NCBI GenBank assembly: GCA_964541725.1
Contig: CAZIQG010000014.1
Coordinates: 1 to 21,374, forward strand
Reading direction: 5' to 3'
Source: JAGOUY01 sp964541725
GTDB taxonomy: Bacteria > Patescibacteriota > Patescibacteriia > 2-12-FULL-60-25
DNA length: 21,374 bases
Positions 1 to 7,128 of the stretch are shown here, one piece after another. The notes beneath the pieces were generated by a model. It was not told the DNA's origin. It saw only the letters and a list, made by a program, of their open reading frames with translations, and ran no database searches. The position numbers were made by a program, and so were the translations under genes. Each line of letters opens with the position of its first letter. Position 1 is the stretch's first letter.

Positions 1-101
1 TGCTAGAAAATCTGCTCAGTTTTAGCCGTCGTCACGTCTAAAAAGCCTCCTTTTTTGCATGCACCCAACACAGACCCTAGATGAGGAAGGAGGGGAAGGG
101 G

Positions 102-140
102 AGTGAGAAAAGAAAACGAGAGAAGATTACTTCTCTCGTT
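102..140 (-). terminator. Intrinsic terminator of the MerR-type gene
   Basis: A perfect 10-bp stem (115-124 with 131-140) has the 6-nt loop 125-130. On the minus strand it is followed by a T-rich run (TTTTCTTTTCTC). The stop codon of the regulator (127-129) lies inside the loop, so the last sense codons form half of the stem. Confidence 0.85.
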
Positions 141-879
141 GATCGCAAAAATGATTGATGGCGTCTCGGACGAAGATGGCTAAGCCGGTGCGGACGTTGT
201 CGTAATAGGCGCTGAAGCGCGGGTCATCGACGTACATTTGGCCGAGATTGCGATACATCGTGAGGGGGCAGTCGTAGAAGAATTGGATGCCTTTGTAATG
301 CTCCGCTATCAAGGTTTGCACGTCGGGATTGGTAGGAGCTTTATCCATCGCATCTGCAAGTTTTTGCGTGAGCGCGTTCTCGGCCGCTTTTATCTCTTCC
401 ATCTGTTGTTTGGTCAGTTTGCCCACACGAGCCATGCTTTGTTTGTAGGCGTCCGTATCGCCCCAACGTTGTTTTACTTCTTCCTGGTATTGCTTCACAT
501 CGTTATCCTTAAAGGCGTCGTAGAGCTCCTCGTCTTGTAAGGGGGCATTTGTTTGCATCGTCATAATGGTTTTCTCAATACTTTGAATAAGGCCGTCCAA
601 GCGTTTGCGTTTAAGTTGCATGAGCTTCTTTTGATCTCGTAAGGCTTCGACAATATGGAAGTCAGGGCGATTCAGCATCTGTTTAATCTCTTCCAAAGGA
701 AAATCGAGTTCACGAAAAAACAGGATTTGCTGTAAGCGAACCAGTTCTTTGTCTTCGTAGTGTCGATACCCATTTTTCGCAATGGAGGAGGGGATGAGAA
801 GCTTAATCTCATCGTAGTAATGCAGGGTACGGACACTGATCGAGGCAAGCTTCGCCAATTGATGGACGGTGTAGGACAT
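127..879 (-). CDS. MerR family transcriptional regulator with TipAS-like C-terminal domain
   Basis: The protein has 250 residues. The N-terminal ~70 residues form a MerR winged helix-turn-helix (YTVHQLAKLASISVRTLHYY, then the Y-R-H-Y-E wing). A dimerising helix covers roughly residues 75-110. The last ~130 residues resemble the TipAS/antibiotic-recognition domain, with a run of aromatic residues and the motif FYDCPLTMYRNLGQMYVDD. Proteins of this class bend promoters that have an over-long spacer and activate on binding a ligand, often a drug; the ligand here is unknown. An in-frame ATG exists at 903, but it lies inside the predicted -10 box, so the start at 879 is preferred; it is also the usual MerR start (MSYTV). 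No Shine-Dalgarno is seen. The gene is probably autoregulated through the dyad in its own promoter. Confidence 0.9.
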   Translation of the reverse strand: MSYTVHQLAKLASISVRTLHYYDEIKLLIPSSIAKNGYRHYEDKELVRLQQILFFRELDFPLEEIKQMLNRPDFHIVEALRDQKKLMQLKRKRLDGLIQSIEKTIMTMQTNAPLQDEELYDAFKDNDVKQYQEEVKQRWGDTDAYKQSMARVGKLTKQQMEEIKAAENALTQKLADAMDKAPTNPDVQTLIAEHYKGIQFFYDCPLTMYRNLGQMYVDDPRFSAYYDNVRTGLAIFVRDAINHFCDQREK

Positions 880-901
880 GCGCGTCTGTGCTACGATATA
901 C

Positions 902-932
902 ATACTAAACTATCACGTAACGTAAGAGTCAA
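902..932 (-). promoter_or_regulatory. MerR-type promoter (19-bp spacer) with operator dyad 909-929
   Basis: On the minus strand TTGACT (932-927) and TAGTAT (907-902) are separated by 19 bp. This over-long spacer is characteristic of promoters activated by MerR proteins. An imperfect 21-bp dyad (ACGT-n-ACGT core, centre at 919) fills the spacer, centred about 8 bp from the -35 as in the classical mer promoter. Transcription would begin near 895, leaving a leader of about 16 nt before the ATG at 879. Confidence 0.75.
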
Positions 933-955
933 GGGAGGGGTTCGAGGGTCTGCCA

Positions 956-983
956 TTGCATTTTTCCCAGAAAAGCGTATACT
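956..983 (+). promoter_or_regulatory. Predicted promoter of the zinc-ribbon gene
   Basis: TTGCAT (956-961), a 16-bp spacer and TATACT (978-983) form a sigma-70-like promoter with a start near 990, giving an AT-rich leader of about 28 nt without Shine-Dalgarno. It is divergent from the MerR promoter; the two -35 boxes are about 24 bp apart. Confidence 0.5.
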
Positions 984-1017
984 CCATCCGTTATTCTCAT
1001 TATTCTAATTTTTAGCT

Positions 1018-1368
1018 ATGTTTACGAAAAAAAGCTACGGAGGCGGCGGGGGAGCACGTGGTGGGAGCAGAGGCGGGAGCCGCTTTGGTGGTGGCAGCAA
1101 GCCATGGGAACGTGGCGGTGACCGCACCCCAGAAATGCACTCCGCAACCTGTGATGATTGTGGCCAGCGCTGTGAGGTTCCGTTTAAACCAAATGGAAAA
1201 AAGCCTATTTTCTGCCGCGCCTGTTTTGGCAAGTCAGAAGGAGGATCCGGCGACCGCTTCGACGCGCCTCGTGCCGCTCGCCCAGCCGTCAATAGCGATC
1301 CATACCGCGATCAATTAAAAGAAATCAACTCCAAACTCGACGCGATCATCCGCGCCTTGAACGTCTAA
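1018..1368 (+). CDS. CxxC-x17-CxxC zinc-ribbon protein
   Basis: This is a 116-residue protein. Residues 1-40 are a Gly/Arg-rich, RGG-like low-complexity segment. Residues ~41-72 form a zinc ribbon with CDDC and CRAC separated by exactly 17 residues, matching the small CxxC-x17-CxxC domain common in Patescibacteria. A short helical tail (DPYRDQLKEINSKLDAIIRA) ends the protein. The zinc site and the RGG-like arm suggest nucleic-acid binding, but the molecular role is unknown. It is a single-gene unit, bounded by its own promoter and a strong terminator. Confidence 0.85.
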   Translation: MFTKKSYGGGGGARGGSRGGSRFGGGSKPWERGGDRTPEMHSATCDDCGQRCEVPFKPNGKKPIFCRACFGKSEGGSGDRFDAPRAARPAVNSDPYRDQLKEINSKLDAIIRALNV

Positions 1369-1386
1369 CGCAAAACGAATTCCCTC

Positions 1387-1413
1387 AAACCCCATCTCCA
1401 TGATGGGGTTTTT
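1387..1413 (+). terminator. Intrinsic terminator after the zinc-ribbon gene
   Basis: A perfect 10-bp stem AAACCCCATC / GATGGGGTTT (1387-1396, 1402-1411) has the 5-nt loop TCCAT, and the T run reaches 1413. Confidence 0.85.
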
Positions 1414-1422
1414 GGTCGCATT

Positions 1423-1431
1423 TGCTATACT
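1423..1431 (+). promoter_or_regulatory. Extended -10 promoter, predicted leaderless start
   Basis: TGC-TATACT is an extended -10 box ending 8 nt before the ATG at 1440. No -35 is visible. The expected start site coincides with the start codon, so the mRNA is probably leaderless. Confidence 0.6.
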
Positions 1432-1439
1432 CCTGGTAT

Positions 1440-2486
1440 ATGAATTTTCTAAACCAACTAAACACCAAGCAGGTACACGTGCTTAAGCTCTTGGGAGCGG
1501 GCTTGATCGCGATCATTGTCCTTGCCTTTGTTGGGCGCTTATTCGGTTCCTCGTTCTCCTCCTTCTCGCCCCTGCAACGCATCGGGTATGGAGGGGCAGC
1601 GACGACGGGCTACCCTGCCACCCAGGACTACTATGGCAAAATGATGGGAGGGGCCGCCGACAGCGCCGCCATGCCGGAATTATCCATCCGGAATATTAAT
1701 CCTTCCATTGCCCCCGTCCCTGCACAGCCTCCCACCGGGAACGATGCTGAAGCCTACGAAGTCACAAACTACCGTGGAGTCATAGAGACGAGCCGCCTCC
1801 AAGATACCTGTGGCAAGATCATCGCCTTAAAAGCGGCGAGCTACGTTATCTTTGAAAACGCTCATCAATCGGATCATAATTGTGATTACACCTTCAAAGT
1901 CGAGCGTGCTCGCGTCGAAGATGTGTTGACCTATGTGAAGGCGTTGGGACCAAAGGATTTGTCTGAAAATACGCAAACGATCAAGCGCACCATTGATGAC
2001 TTCACAAGCGAAGTCGAGATCTTGCAAAAAAAGAAAGCAACCATAGAAAAGACCTTGGAAGATGCAACCAAGGCATATGATGAAATTACCGCCGTTGCGA
2101 CACGCGCCCAAGATGCCAACAGTCTCGCCAACATCATCACAAGTAAATTGCAGATCATCGAGCGCCTAACCCAAGAGCGGATCAATATCAGCGAACAGCT
2201 TGATCGTCTTTCCCGTGCCAAAGCCGAACAGCTCGACCGGCTTGAATACACCTATTTTTCCTTGGCTGTTTACGAAAATAAATACCTCGACGGAGACAGC
2301 TTAAAAGAATCCTGGAAAAATGCATTACGCGAATTCGTCCAAGACCTCAACAAGATTGCCCAAGACTTGAGCATCACCCTCGTCGCCCTCTTCTTCTTGG
2401 CGATCCAATACATTATTTACTTCTTTATCCTGCTTATCATCGTCAAATACGTGTGGCGCGCAGCTAAGTACATTTGGAAGAAGTAA
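1440..2486 (+). CDS. DUF4349-type membrane protein with central coiled coil
   Basis: The protein has 348 residues. A TM helix lies near residues 15-32 (LLGAGLIAIIVLAFVGRLF), then a Gly/Pro/Ala-rich linker to about residue 100, an extracytoplasmic alpha/beta region with two Cys (DTCGK and NCDYT), a long coiled coil at about 185-275, and a C-terminal TM helix (LSITLVALFFLAIQYIIYFF) with a basic tail. This layout is typical of DUF4349 proteins, which have no established biochemical function and may act in envelope sensing or scaffolding. A TTG at 1422 would lengthen the frame by six residues, but it falls inside the promoter box, so the ATG at 1440 is chosen. It is transcribed alone between two terminators. 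Confidence 0.8.
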   Translation: MNFLNQLNTKQVHVLKLLGAGLIAIIVLAFVGRLFGSSFSSFSPLQRIGYGGAATTGYPATQDYYGKMMGGAADSAAMPELSIRNINPSIAPVPAQPPTGNDAEAYEVTNYRGVIETSRLQDTCGKIIALKAASYVIFENAHQSDHNCDYTFKVERARVEDVLTYVKALGPKDLSENTQTIKRTIDDFTSEVEILQKKKATIEKTLEDATKAYDEITAVATRAQDANSLANIITSKLQIIERLTQERINISEQLDRLSRAKAEQLDRLEYTYFSLAVYENKYLDGDSLKESWKNALREFVQDLNKIAQDLSITLVALFFLAIQYIIYFFILLIIVKYVWRAAKYIWKK

Positions 2487-2500
2487 TAAGAGTAGAATCA

Positions 2501-2536
2501 AAAACAAGGGCTAGACGAGTATCTAGCCCTTGTTTT
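2501..2536 (+). terminator. Strong intrinsic terminator after the DUF4349 gene
   Basis: A perfect 15-bp stem (2501-2515 with 2522-2536) has the 6-nt loop CGAGTA and ends in TTTT; the A-rich 5' arm makes it potentially bidirectional. Confidence 0.9.
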
Positions 2537-2594
2537 ATTAGTCGAATTGTGATACGAACGGATTAGAGCTAAGGGCTCGGAAAGAGAGTCGGTC

Positions 2595-2939
2595 ATGAAC
2601 AAGAATACGGCGCTTTTGTTCTTCCTCCGCAGCCTGTTCGTTACGGGTCTCTTCCTGGGGCTGTTGGACTGCACGGCACCGAGCGTCACGGTGCAGAGCC
2701 CCTGGCATTCGGTCGAGTACCACCCTTGGGGGGTGACCGACTCGGCCATCTGCGATTGCGGCAACGAGATCTGTAGATGTCCGGGAATTTTTCACTCGAT
2801 TTATGTAGGAGATGCCCCTCCCAACCCCCGCCTCAACTACTTCTATGTGAGCTGCATCGGAGCAGCCCCTCCTCCTGGCGCCTTTCCCACCGTTGGGTAT
2901 CTTCGGGAAAGATGCCCCAACCTGAGACCCACCGACTAA
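2595..2939 (+). CDS. Small Cys-rich putative exported protein, unknown function
   Basis: The frame encodes 114 residues. The first ~25 residues resemble a signal sequence (NKNTALLFFLRSLFVTGLFL). They are followed by LLDC, a poor lipobox because Asp precedes the Cys. The mature part has seven Cys counting that one, including the cluster CDCGNEICRC near residues 53-62, and a Pro-rich second half. The codons are mostly G/C-ending, unlike the flanking conserved genes. A purine-rich GAAAGAGAG lies 6 nt before the ATG. A promoter is not obvious, but a terminator follows the stop codon directly, which supports a real gene. Opposite-strand frames exist here but lack a signal peptide and terminator. 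I do not recognise a family. Confidence 0.5.
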   Translation: MNKNTALLFFLRSLFVTGLFLGLLDCTAPSVTVQSPWHSVEYHPWGVTDSAICDCGNEICRCPGIFHSIYVGDAPPNPRLNYFYVSCIGAAPPPGAFPTVGYLRERCPNLRPTD

Positions 2940-2943
2940 TCGC

Positions 2944-2980
2944 AAGCTTACTCTATCCGCTGAGTGGGCTTTCTTTTTTT
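2944..2980 (+). terminator. Intrinsic terminator after the Cys-rich gene
   Basis: Stem AAGCTTACTC / GAGTGGGCTT (two G-U pairs, 8-nt loop) is followed by a run of T up to 2980. Confidence 0.8.
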
Positions 2981-3003
2981 AGTACGCCTTACTCCGCGAC
3001 TCA

Positions 3004-3028
3004 TTTGCTCATCCAGTGAATGAGCAAA
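3004..3028. other. Inverted repeat (possible operator or RNA hairpin)
   Basis: Perfect 9-bp arms TTTGCTCAT / ATGAGCAAA enclose the 7-nt spacer CCAGTGA. There is no T run on either side. It lies about 50 bp upstream of the marR promoter -35 and could be a regulator site. No function can be assigned. Confidence 0.45.
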
Positions 3029-3078
3029 GCCTGCTCTTTATCCAAACGCGTAAGTCCTATTTAGGTAAAATGCATAGT

Positions 3079-3107
3079 TTGACACAGATCAAAATCGTCC
3101 CTAGTAT
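3079..3107 (+). promoter_or_regulatory. Promoter of the marR-ABC exporter operon, with overlapping dyad 3103-3118
   Basis: TTGACA (3079-3084), a 17-bp spacer and TAGTAT (3102-3107) match the sigma-70 consensus closely. The dyad AGTATTGTAAGATACT (3103-3118) overlaps the -10 and the expected start at ~3114. MarR proteins typically repress from such sites, so it is the likely autoregulatory operator. The leader is ~27 nt without Shine-Dalgarno. Confidence 0.8.
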
Positions 3108-3140
3108 TGTAAGATACTTAACTATTTTTCCATTCCTCAT

Positions 3141-3608
3141 ATGAACAGACAAGAACGCTTGGAAAAACTCTTTCAAACCATGGAAGCCATCACGCGGTGG
3201 AAGGCCTACCGTCAACGTCGTGAACCTATGCCAACTGGCGTCCCAACCAATACGCGCCTCTCTGTCTTGATCGCGATCGCCCACGAAGATGCAAAAACCA
3301 TCAAGGACCTGGCACAACGGTTTCGGATGACTTCAAGCGCTGCCACGCAGCTCGTGAATAGTTTGAGCGAAGAAGGTCTCGTCACACGCAAAAAAGATAC
3401 CGAAGACCGACGTAAGACAGAGCTCTCGCTCACGCCTGCAGGAAAGAAGGTCTTATTACTGGCAAAAAAGCGTTGTTTTGGCATCGTGGCTGAGCTCTTT
3501 GAGTCTCTTAGCGAGAATGACCTCCAATCCCTCCAACGTATCCAAGAGAAAATTGTAAGCCACCTGCAGATCGTATGGACAAACCCAAGCGAGCCTCTCA
3601 ACCCATAG
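3141..3608 (+). CDS. MarR family transcriptional regulator
   Basis: The 155-residue protein has the MarR winged helix-turn-helix: the recognition region is about residues 53-80 (TIKDLAQRFRMTSSAATQLV, then SLSEEGLVTRKKDTEDRR, the wing with its DxR motif). N- and C-terminal helices would form the dimer interface. MarR proteins repress efflux and stress genes until a small phenolic or drug-like ligand releases them from DNA. The gene overlaps the start of the downstream ABC gene by 34 nt and shares its promoter, so it most likely controls the exporter operon, including itself. The ATG at 3141 is the first after the predicted start site. Confidence 0.9.
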   Translation: MNRQERLEKLFQTMEAITRWKAYRQRREPMPTGVPTNTRLSVLIAIAHEDAKTIKDLAQRFRMTSSAATQLVNSLSEEGLVTRKKDTEDRRKTELSLTPAGKKVLLLAKKRCFGIVAELFESLSENDLQSLQRIQEKIVSHLQIVWTNPSEPLNP

Positions 3609-5332
3609 CAAAAAAGCCGAGCGTGTTTGAACTCTTACGCCCGTATGCAGGACTTGTAGGGCTGCTCATCATCTTTGCTGTGTTGAGCAATGGCTTAAAT
3701 TTGGTGCTGCCCAAACTTGTCGCTAATGGCATGGATGCCTATGCGGGGAACACGCTTATCCTCAAAACGGTTGTTGAGGAGTTTTTGCTGATTTCTGTCG
3801 GAATCTTCATCTTTACTTCTTTGCAATTTCTCGTGCAGATCTATGTGGCCGAGCGTGTTGCTCGTGACTTACGCCAAAAGGTGTCCAACACGATCTCTGT
3901 CCAGGGGTACACGGCGATCCATACTGCCCAACCCGGAAAATTGCTGACAAATCTCACCGCCGATGTCGATTCGATTAAATTATTTGTCTCGCAAGCCGTT
4001 TCTTCCATCGTCTCCTCCATCTGTATCATTGTGGGGGCAAGCATTCTTTTGCTCACGATTAACTTCCGCTTAGCCTTAGCGGTCTTGAGTATCTTGCCGT
4101 TCATTGCGGGAACGTTCTTTGTCGTCTTTGGAAAAGTCCGTCAGCTTTTTATTTCAAGCCGTGAAGTCATTGATTGGTTAAACAAGGTCATCAATGAAAG
4201 CATCCTTGGCGCTTCCCTCATCCGTGTCTTGCATGCCACCGAAGGGGAGTACCAAAAATTCCTCGCAGCCAATACCAAGGCCCGCGATCTTGGTTATCGC
4301 ATCCTCGGCTTATTTGCCGGCATGATCCCTATGATCACCTTCTTGGCGAATATTGCCATGCTGATCATTTTGGTATTGGGCGGAAGGTTTGTGGTGCTAG
4401 GGAGTATGAGCCTTGGGTCATTTGCCGCCTTTACGACCTACATCGCGCTGTTGATCTTCCCAATCTTAATCATCGGCTTCATGAGTAACTTGATCGCTCA
4501 GGCATCTGCCTCATATGAGCGTATTTCACAGGTCCTCAACTTACCTCCTGTTGCGAATACAGGCACGATCGGCGTGTCTCTCCAAGGAAAAATCTCCGTG
4601 CAAGGGGTGAAGCTTGCCTATGGAGAAAACACGGTCTTAAAAGAAGTATCCTTCGAGATTCTCCCTGGCCAACGCGTTGCGATCATTGGTCCAACGGCCG
4701 CCGGAAAAACACAACTCCTCTATGTATTAACGGGTCTGCTTCCACCCACAAGCGGAACGGTTTTATATGATGGACATCCGATCAGTGCCTACACCTCTGA
4801 GGCCTTCTATCGCCGACTCGGTCTTGTGTTTCAAGACAGCATTCTCTTTAACCTTAGTTTGCGTGAAAATATTGCCTTTAGTCCATTAGCAACCAATGAG
4901 TCACTCCAGCGAGCAATCGATACGGCTGAATTAAACGATCTCGTCCAATCGTTGCCACAAGGCTTAGACACAATTGTGTCAGAACGAGGCACGAGCCTAT
5001 CAGGGGGACAAAAACAGCGCTTAATGTTGGCACGTGCCTTAGCGATCAATCCCAGCGTGTTGTTCTTAGATGATTTTACCGCACGTGTGGATGCTCCAAC
5101 CGAACAAAAAATCATCGCGAATCTCCAAAAAAATTATCCGAATCTAACCTTAATTTCGGTCACCCAAAAAATCTCTTCTGTAGAAGACTACGATCAAGTG
5201 ATTTTCTTGATGGAAGGCGAAGTGTTGGCCAAAGGGACGCATACGGAGCTATTAGCCGCTTCACCCGAATACGTCCAGGTTTACAATTCCCAGCGCAGCA
5301 CCAGTCACTATGAATTACACCCTCAAGAATAA
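3575..5332 (+). CDS. Heterodimeric ABC exporter, half-transporter with degenerate ATPase site
   Basis: This 585-residue half-transporter has a type IV (exporter) transmembrane domain in about residues 20-310 with six predicted helices, and a nucleotide-binding domain in about 335-575. Visible motifs: Walker A GPTAAGKT (near 372), a canonical signature LSGGQ (near 475), and Walker B ending LDD, so the catalytic Glu is Asp. The switch is TQK (near 530), so the usual His is Gln. These changes mark the non-catalytic site of asymmetric exporters such as TM287/288, BmrCD and LmrCD. It contributes the intact LSGGQ to the active site formed with the partner encoded next. The ATG at 3575 overlaps marR and the stop overlaps the next gene, indicating coupled translation. 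The substrate is probably a hydrophobic drug-like compound or lipid, inferred from the MarR linkage. Confidence 0.92.
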   Translation: MDKPKRASQPIAKKPSVFELLRPYAGLVGLLIIFAVLSNGLNLVLPKLVANGMDAYAGNTLILKTVVEEFLLISVGIFIFTSLQFLVQIYVAERVARDLRQKVSNTISVQGYTAIHTAQPGKLLTNLTADVDSIKLFVSQAVSSIVSSICIIVGASILLLTINFRLALAVLSILPFIAGTFFVVFGKVRQLFISSREVIDWLNKVINESILGASLIRVLHATEGEYQKFLAANTKARDLGYRILGLFAGMIPMITFLANIAMLIILVLGGRFVVLGSMSLGSFAAFTTYIALLIFPILIIGFMSNLIAQASASYERISQVLNLPPVANTGTIGVSLQGKISVQGVKLAYGENTVLKEVSFEILPGQRVAIIGPTAAGKTQLLYVLTGLLPPTSGTVLYDGHPISAYTSEAFYRRLGLVFQDSILFNLSLRENIAFSPLATNESLQRAIDTAELNDLVQSLPQGLDTIVSERGTSLSGGQKQRLMLARALAINPSVLFLDDFTARVDAPTEQKIIANLQKNYPNLTLISVTQKISSVEDYDQVIFLMEGEVLAKGTHTELLAASPEYVQVYNSQRSTSHYELHPQE

Positions 5333-7085
5333 GCCCAGCGAAGCTGAGCCAGCCGAGCGCCCTTGGAAAACCCTCTGGCAAAACCTGAGCCAACTTCTCG
5401 CAGACGAAAAACGAGCGCTTGCCATTGCTTTTGTTGGCATTTTTCTCAATGCCGCGCTGAATATTTGCGCACCACTCCTCATCGGACACGCGGTTGATAC
5501 CTATGTACAGACAAAACAGTACCAAGGCGTACTGATGTACGGAGGGATTCTTCTCATCGTTTATCTCTTAGCTCTCGTGAGTGGCTACGTACAAACTCGC
5601 TGGATGGGGGGAGTGGGGCAGCGCGTCCTGTTCAAATTACGTAATGCCATATTTACCAAGCTGCAAGAATTACCCGTTGCCTTCTTTACACAGAACAAAG
5701 CAGGAGATTTGATCTCACGCATCAACAACGACACGGACAAGCTCAACATGTTCTTCTCGCAGTCCTTAATGCAACTAGTGGGAAGCCTCTTCATCATGCT
5801 TGGGGCAGGCATCTTTTTGCTAAGTATTCATGGTCGATTGGGTTTAGCGGCTCTGGCGCCTGCAGCATTCTTGTTAGTCCTTACACAAATCCTTTCCCCT
5901 TGGGTTAAGCGTCAAAACACGCGTAATTTGCAAAGCGTGGGGGGGATGAGCAGCGAAATCCAAGAAAGCTTGCAAAATTTCAAGGTTATCGTGGCGTTCA
6001 ATCGTCGTGATTATTTCCGTAAACGCTTCCAAGAAGTAAATGAATCCACGTATGTCACGTCCATGCGTGCGAGCTTAGCAAACGCGATCTTTACTCCATT
6101 ATACGGATTATCCGCGAACCTTGCTCAGCTGATCGTGCTTGCCTATGGGATCTACCTCATCACCCAAGGCAGTTTTACGCTAGGGTTATTAATCAGTTTC
6201 TTATCGTATATCCATAACTTCTATACACCCTTACGACAATTAGCAGCGCTCTGGAGTAGCTTTCAAGTTGCCCTAGCGGGCTGGGAACGTGTCTCAGAAA
6301 TATTGGCGTTAAAGACAGACTTGGAGACCATCCCTTCGTCTAAGATGTCGAGCATAAACAAAGATGCAAGCGTCCTATCTTTTAAAGACGTCGCCTTTCA
6401 TTATCCTGATGGGAAGGAGGTTATCAAGAATGTTTCATTCAGCTTGGAAAAAGGCAAAACCTATGCACTTGTTGGTCCAACGGGTGGGGGGAAGACAACG
6501 ACTGCCTCTCTCATGGCGCGTTTATATGATGCAACACAAGGCAGTATCTGTTTGCACGGACGAGACATCCGTTCGTATTCACCCGCCGAACGCGCGCAGA
6601 AAATCGGGTTTATTTTGCAAGAACCGTTTCTCTTTAGTGGAACCATTGGAGAAAATCTCGTGTATGGAAACGAGCGCTATCTCCCGTATTCAAAAGAGCG
6701 GCTCACGCAGATGATGAATGAGGCGGGACTTATCCCCCTTATCCAATCCTTTGAAAAAGGCTTGGAAACGCCTGTCGCGAGTGGGGGAGATGGTCTGAGC
6801 GTCGGAGAGCGACAGCTTATCGCTTTTATGCGCGCTGTCCTCCGTTGCCCGGATGTGTTGATATTGGATGAGGCGACTGCCAATATCGACACCGTCACCG
6901 AACAAAAATTAGAACGAGTCATGAAACAATTGCCAAAAGATACGGTCAAAGTCATTATCGCCCATCGCTTAAACACGATTGAAGAAGCGGACGAAATCTT
7001 CTTTGTGAATAGTGGCCAAGTAACACCAGCCGGTTCTCTCGAACACGCGGTCGAGATGTTAATGCAAGGTAAACGCACGAGCTAA
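5310..7085 (+). CDS. Heterodimeric ABC exporter, half-transporter with catalytic ATPase site
   Basis: This 591-residue half-transporter has about residues 35-330 as the six-helix exporter domain and ~350-585 as the ATPase. Walker A is GPTGGGKT (near 389), Walker B is LILDE with the catalytic Glu (near 520), and the switch is AHR with His (near 552), all intact. Its signature is LSVGE instead of LSGGQ. The defects are therefore complementary to those of the preceding partner: one composite site is complete and the other degenerate. The gene overlaps its partner by 23 nt and is the last gene of the marR operon. A new promoter lies directly after the stop codon. The subunit pair should sit in the cytoplasmic membrane and export an unknown substrate. 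Confidence 0.92.
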   Translation: MNYTLKNKPSEAEPAERPWKTLWQNLSQLLADEKRALAIAFVGIFLNAALNICAPLLIGHAVDTYVQTKQYQGVLMYGGILLIVYLLALVSGYVQTRWMGGVGQRVLFKLRNAIFTKLQELPVAFFTQNKAGDLISRINNDTDKLNMFFSQSLMQLVGSLFIMLGAGIFLLSIHGRLGLAALAPAAFLLVLTQILSPWVKRQNTRNLQSVGGMSSEIQESLQNFKVIVAFNRRDYFRKRFQEVNESTYVTSMRASLANAIFTPLYGLSANLAQLIVLAYGIYLITQGSFTLGLLISFLSYIHNFYTPLRQLAALWSSFQVALAGWERVSEILALKTDLETIPSSKMSSINKDASVLSFKDVAFHYPDGKEVIKNVSFSLEKGKTYALVGPTGGGKTTTASLMARLYDATQGSICLHGRDIRSYSPAERAQKIGFILQEPFLFSGTIGENLVYGNERYLPYSKERLTQMMNEAGLIPLIQSFEKGLETPVASGGDGLSVGERQLIAFMRAVLRCPDVLILDEATANIDTVTEQKLERVMKQLPKDTVKVIIAHRLNTIEEADEIFFVNSGQVTPAGSLEHAVEMLMQGKRTS

Positions 7086-7092
7086 CCCGGAC

Positions 7093-7120
7093 TTGCTCTC
7101 TTTCCTCGGCCTGCTATCAT
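7093..7120 (+). promoter_or_regulatory. Promoter of the PfkB kinase gene, predicted leaderless
   Basis: TTGCTC (7093-7098), a 16-bp spacer, and an extended -10 TGC-TATCAT (7112-7120) end 8 nt before the ATG at 7129, so the transcript should begin at or next to the start codon. Confidence 0.6.
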
Positions 7121-7128
7121 GGCGCGCA

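Noticed and set aside
3004..3028. Terminator call for the TTTGCTCAT/ATGAGCAAA hairpin
   Set aside because: No T run follows on either strand, and a proper terminator already lies at 2944-2980.
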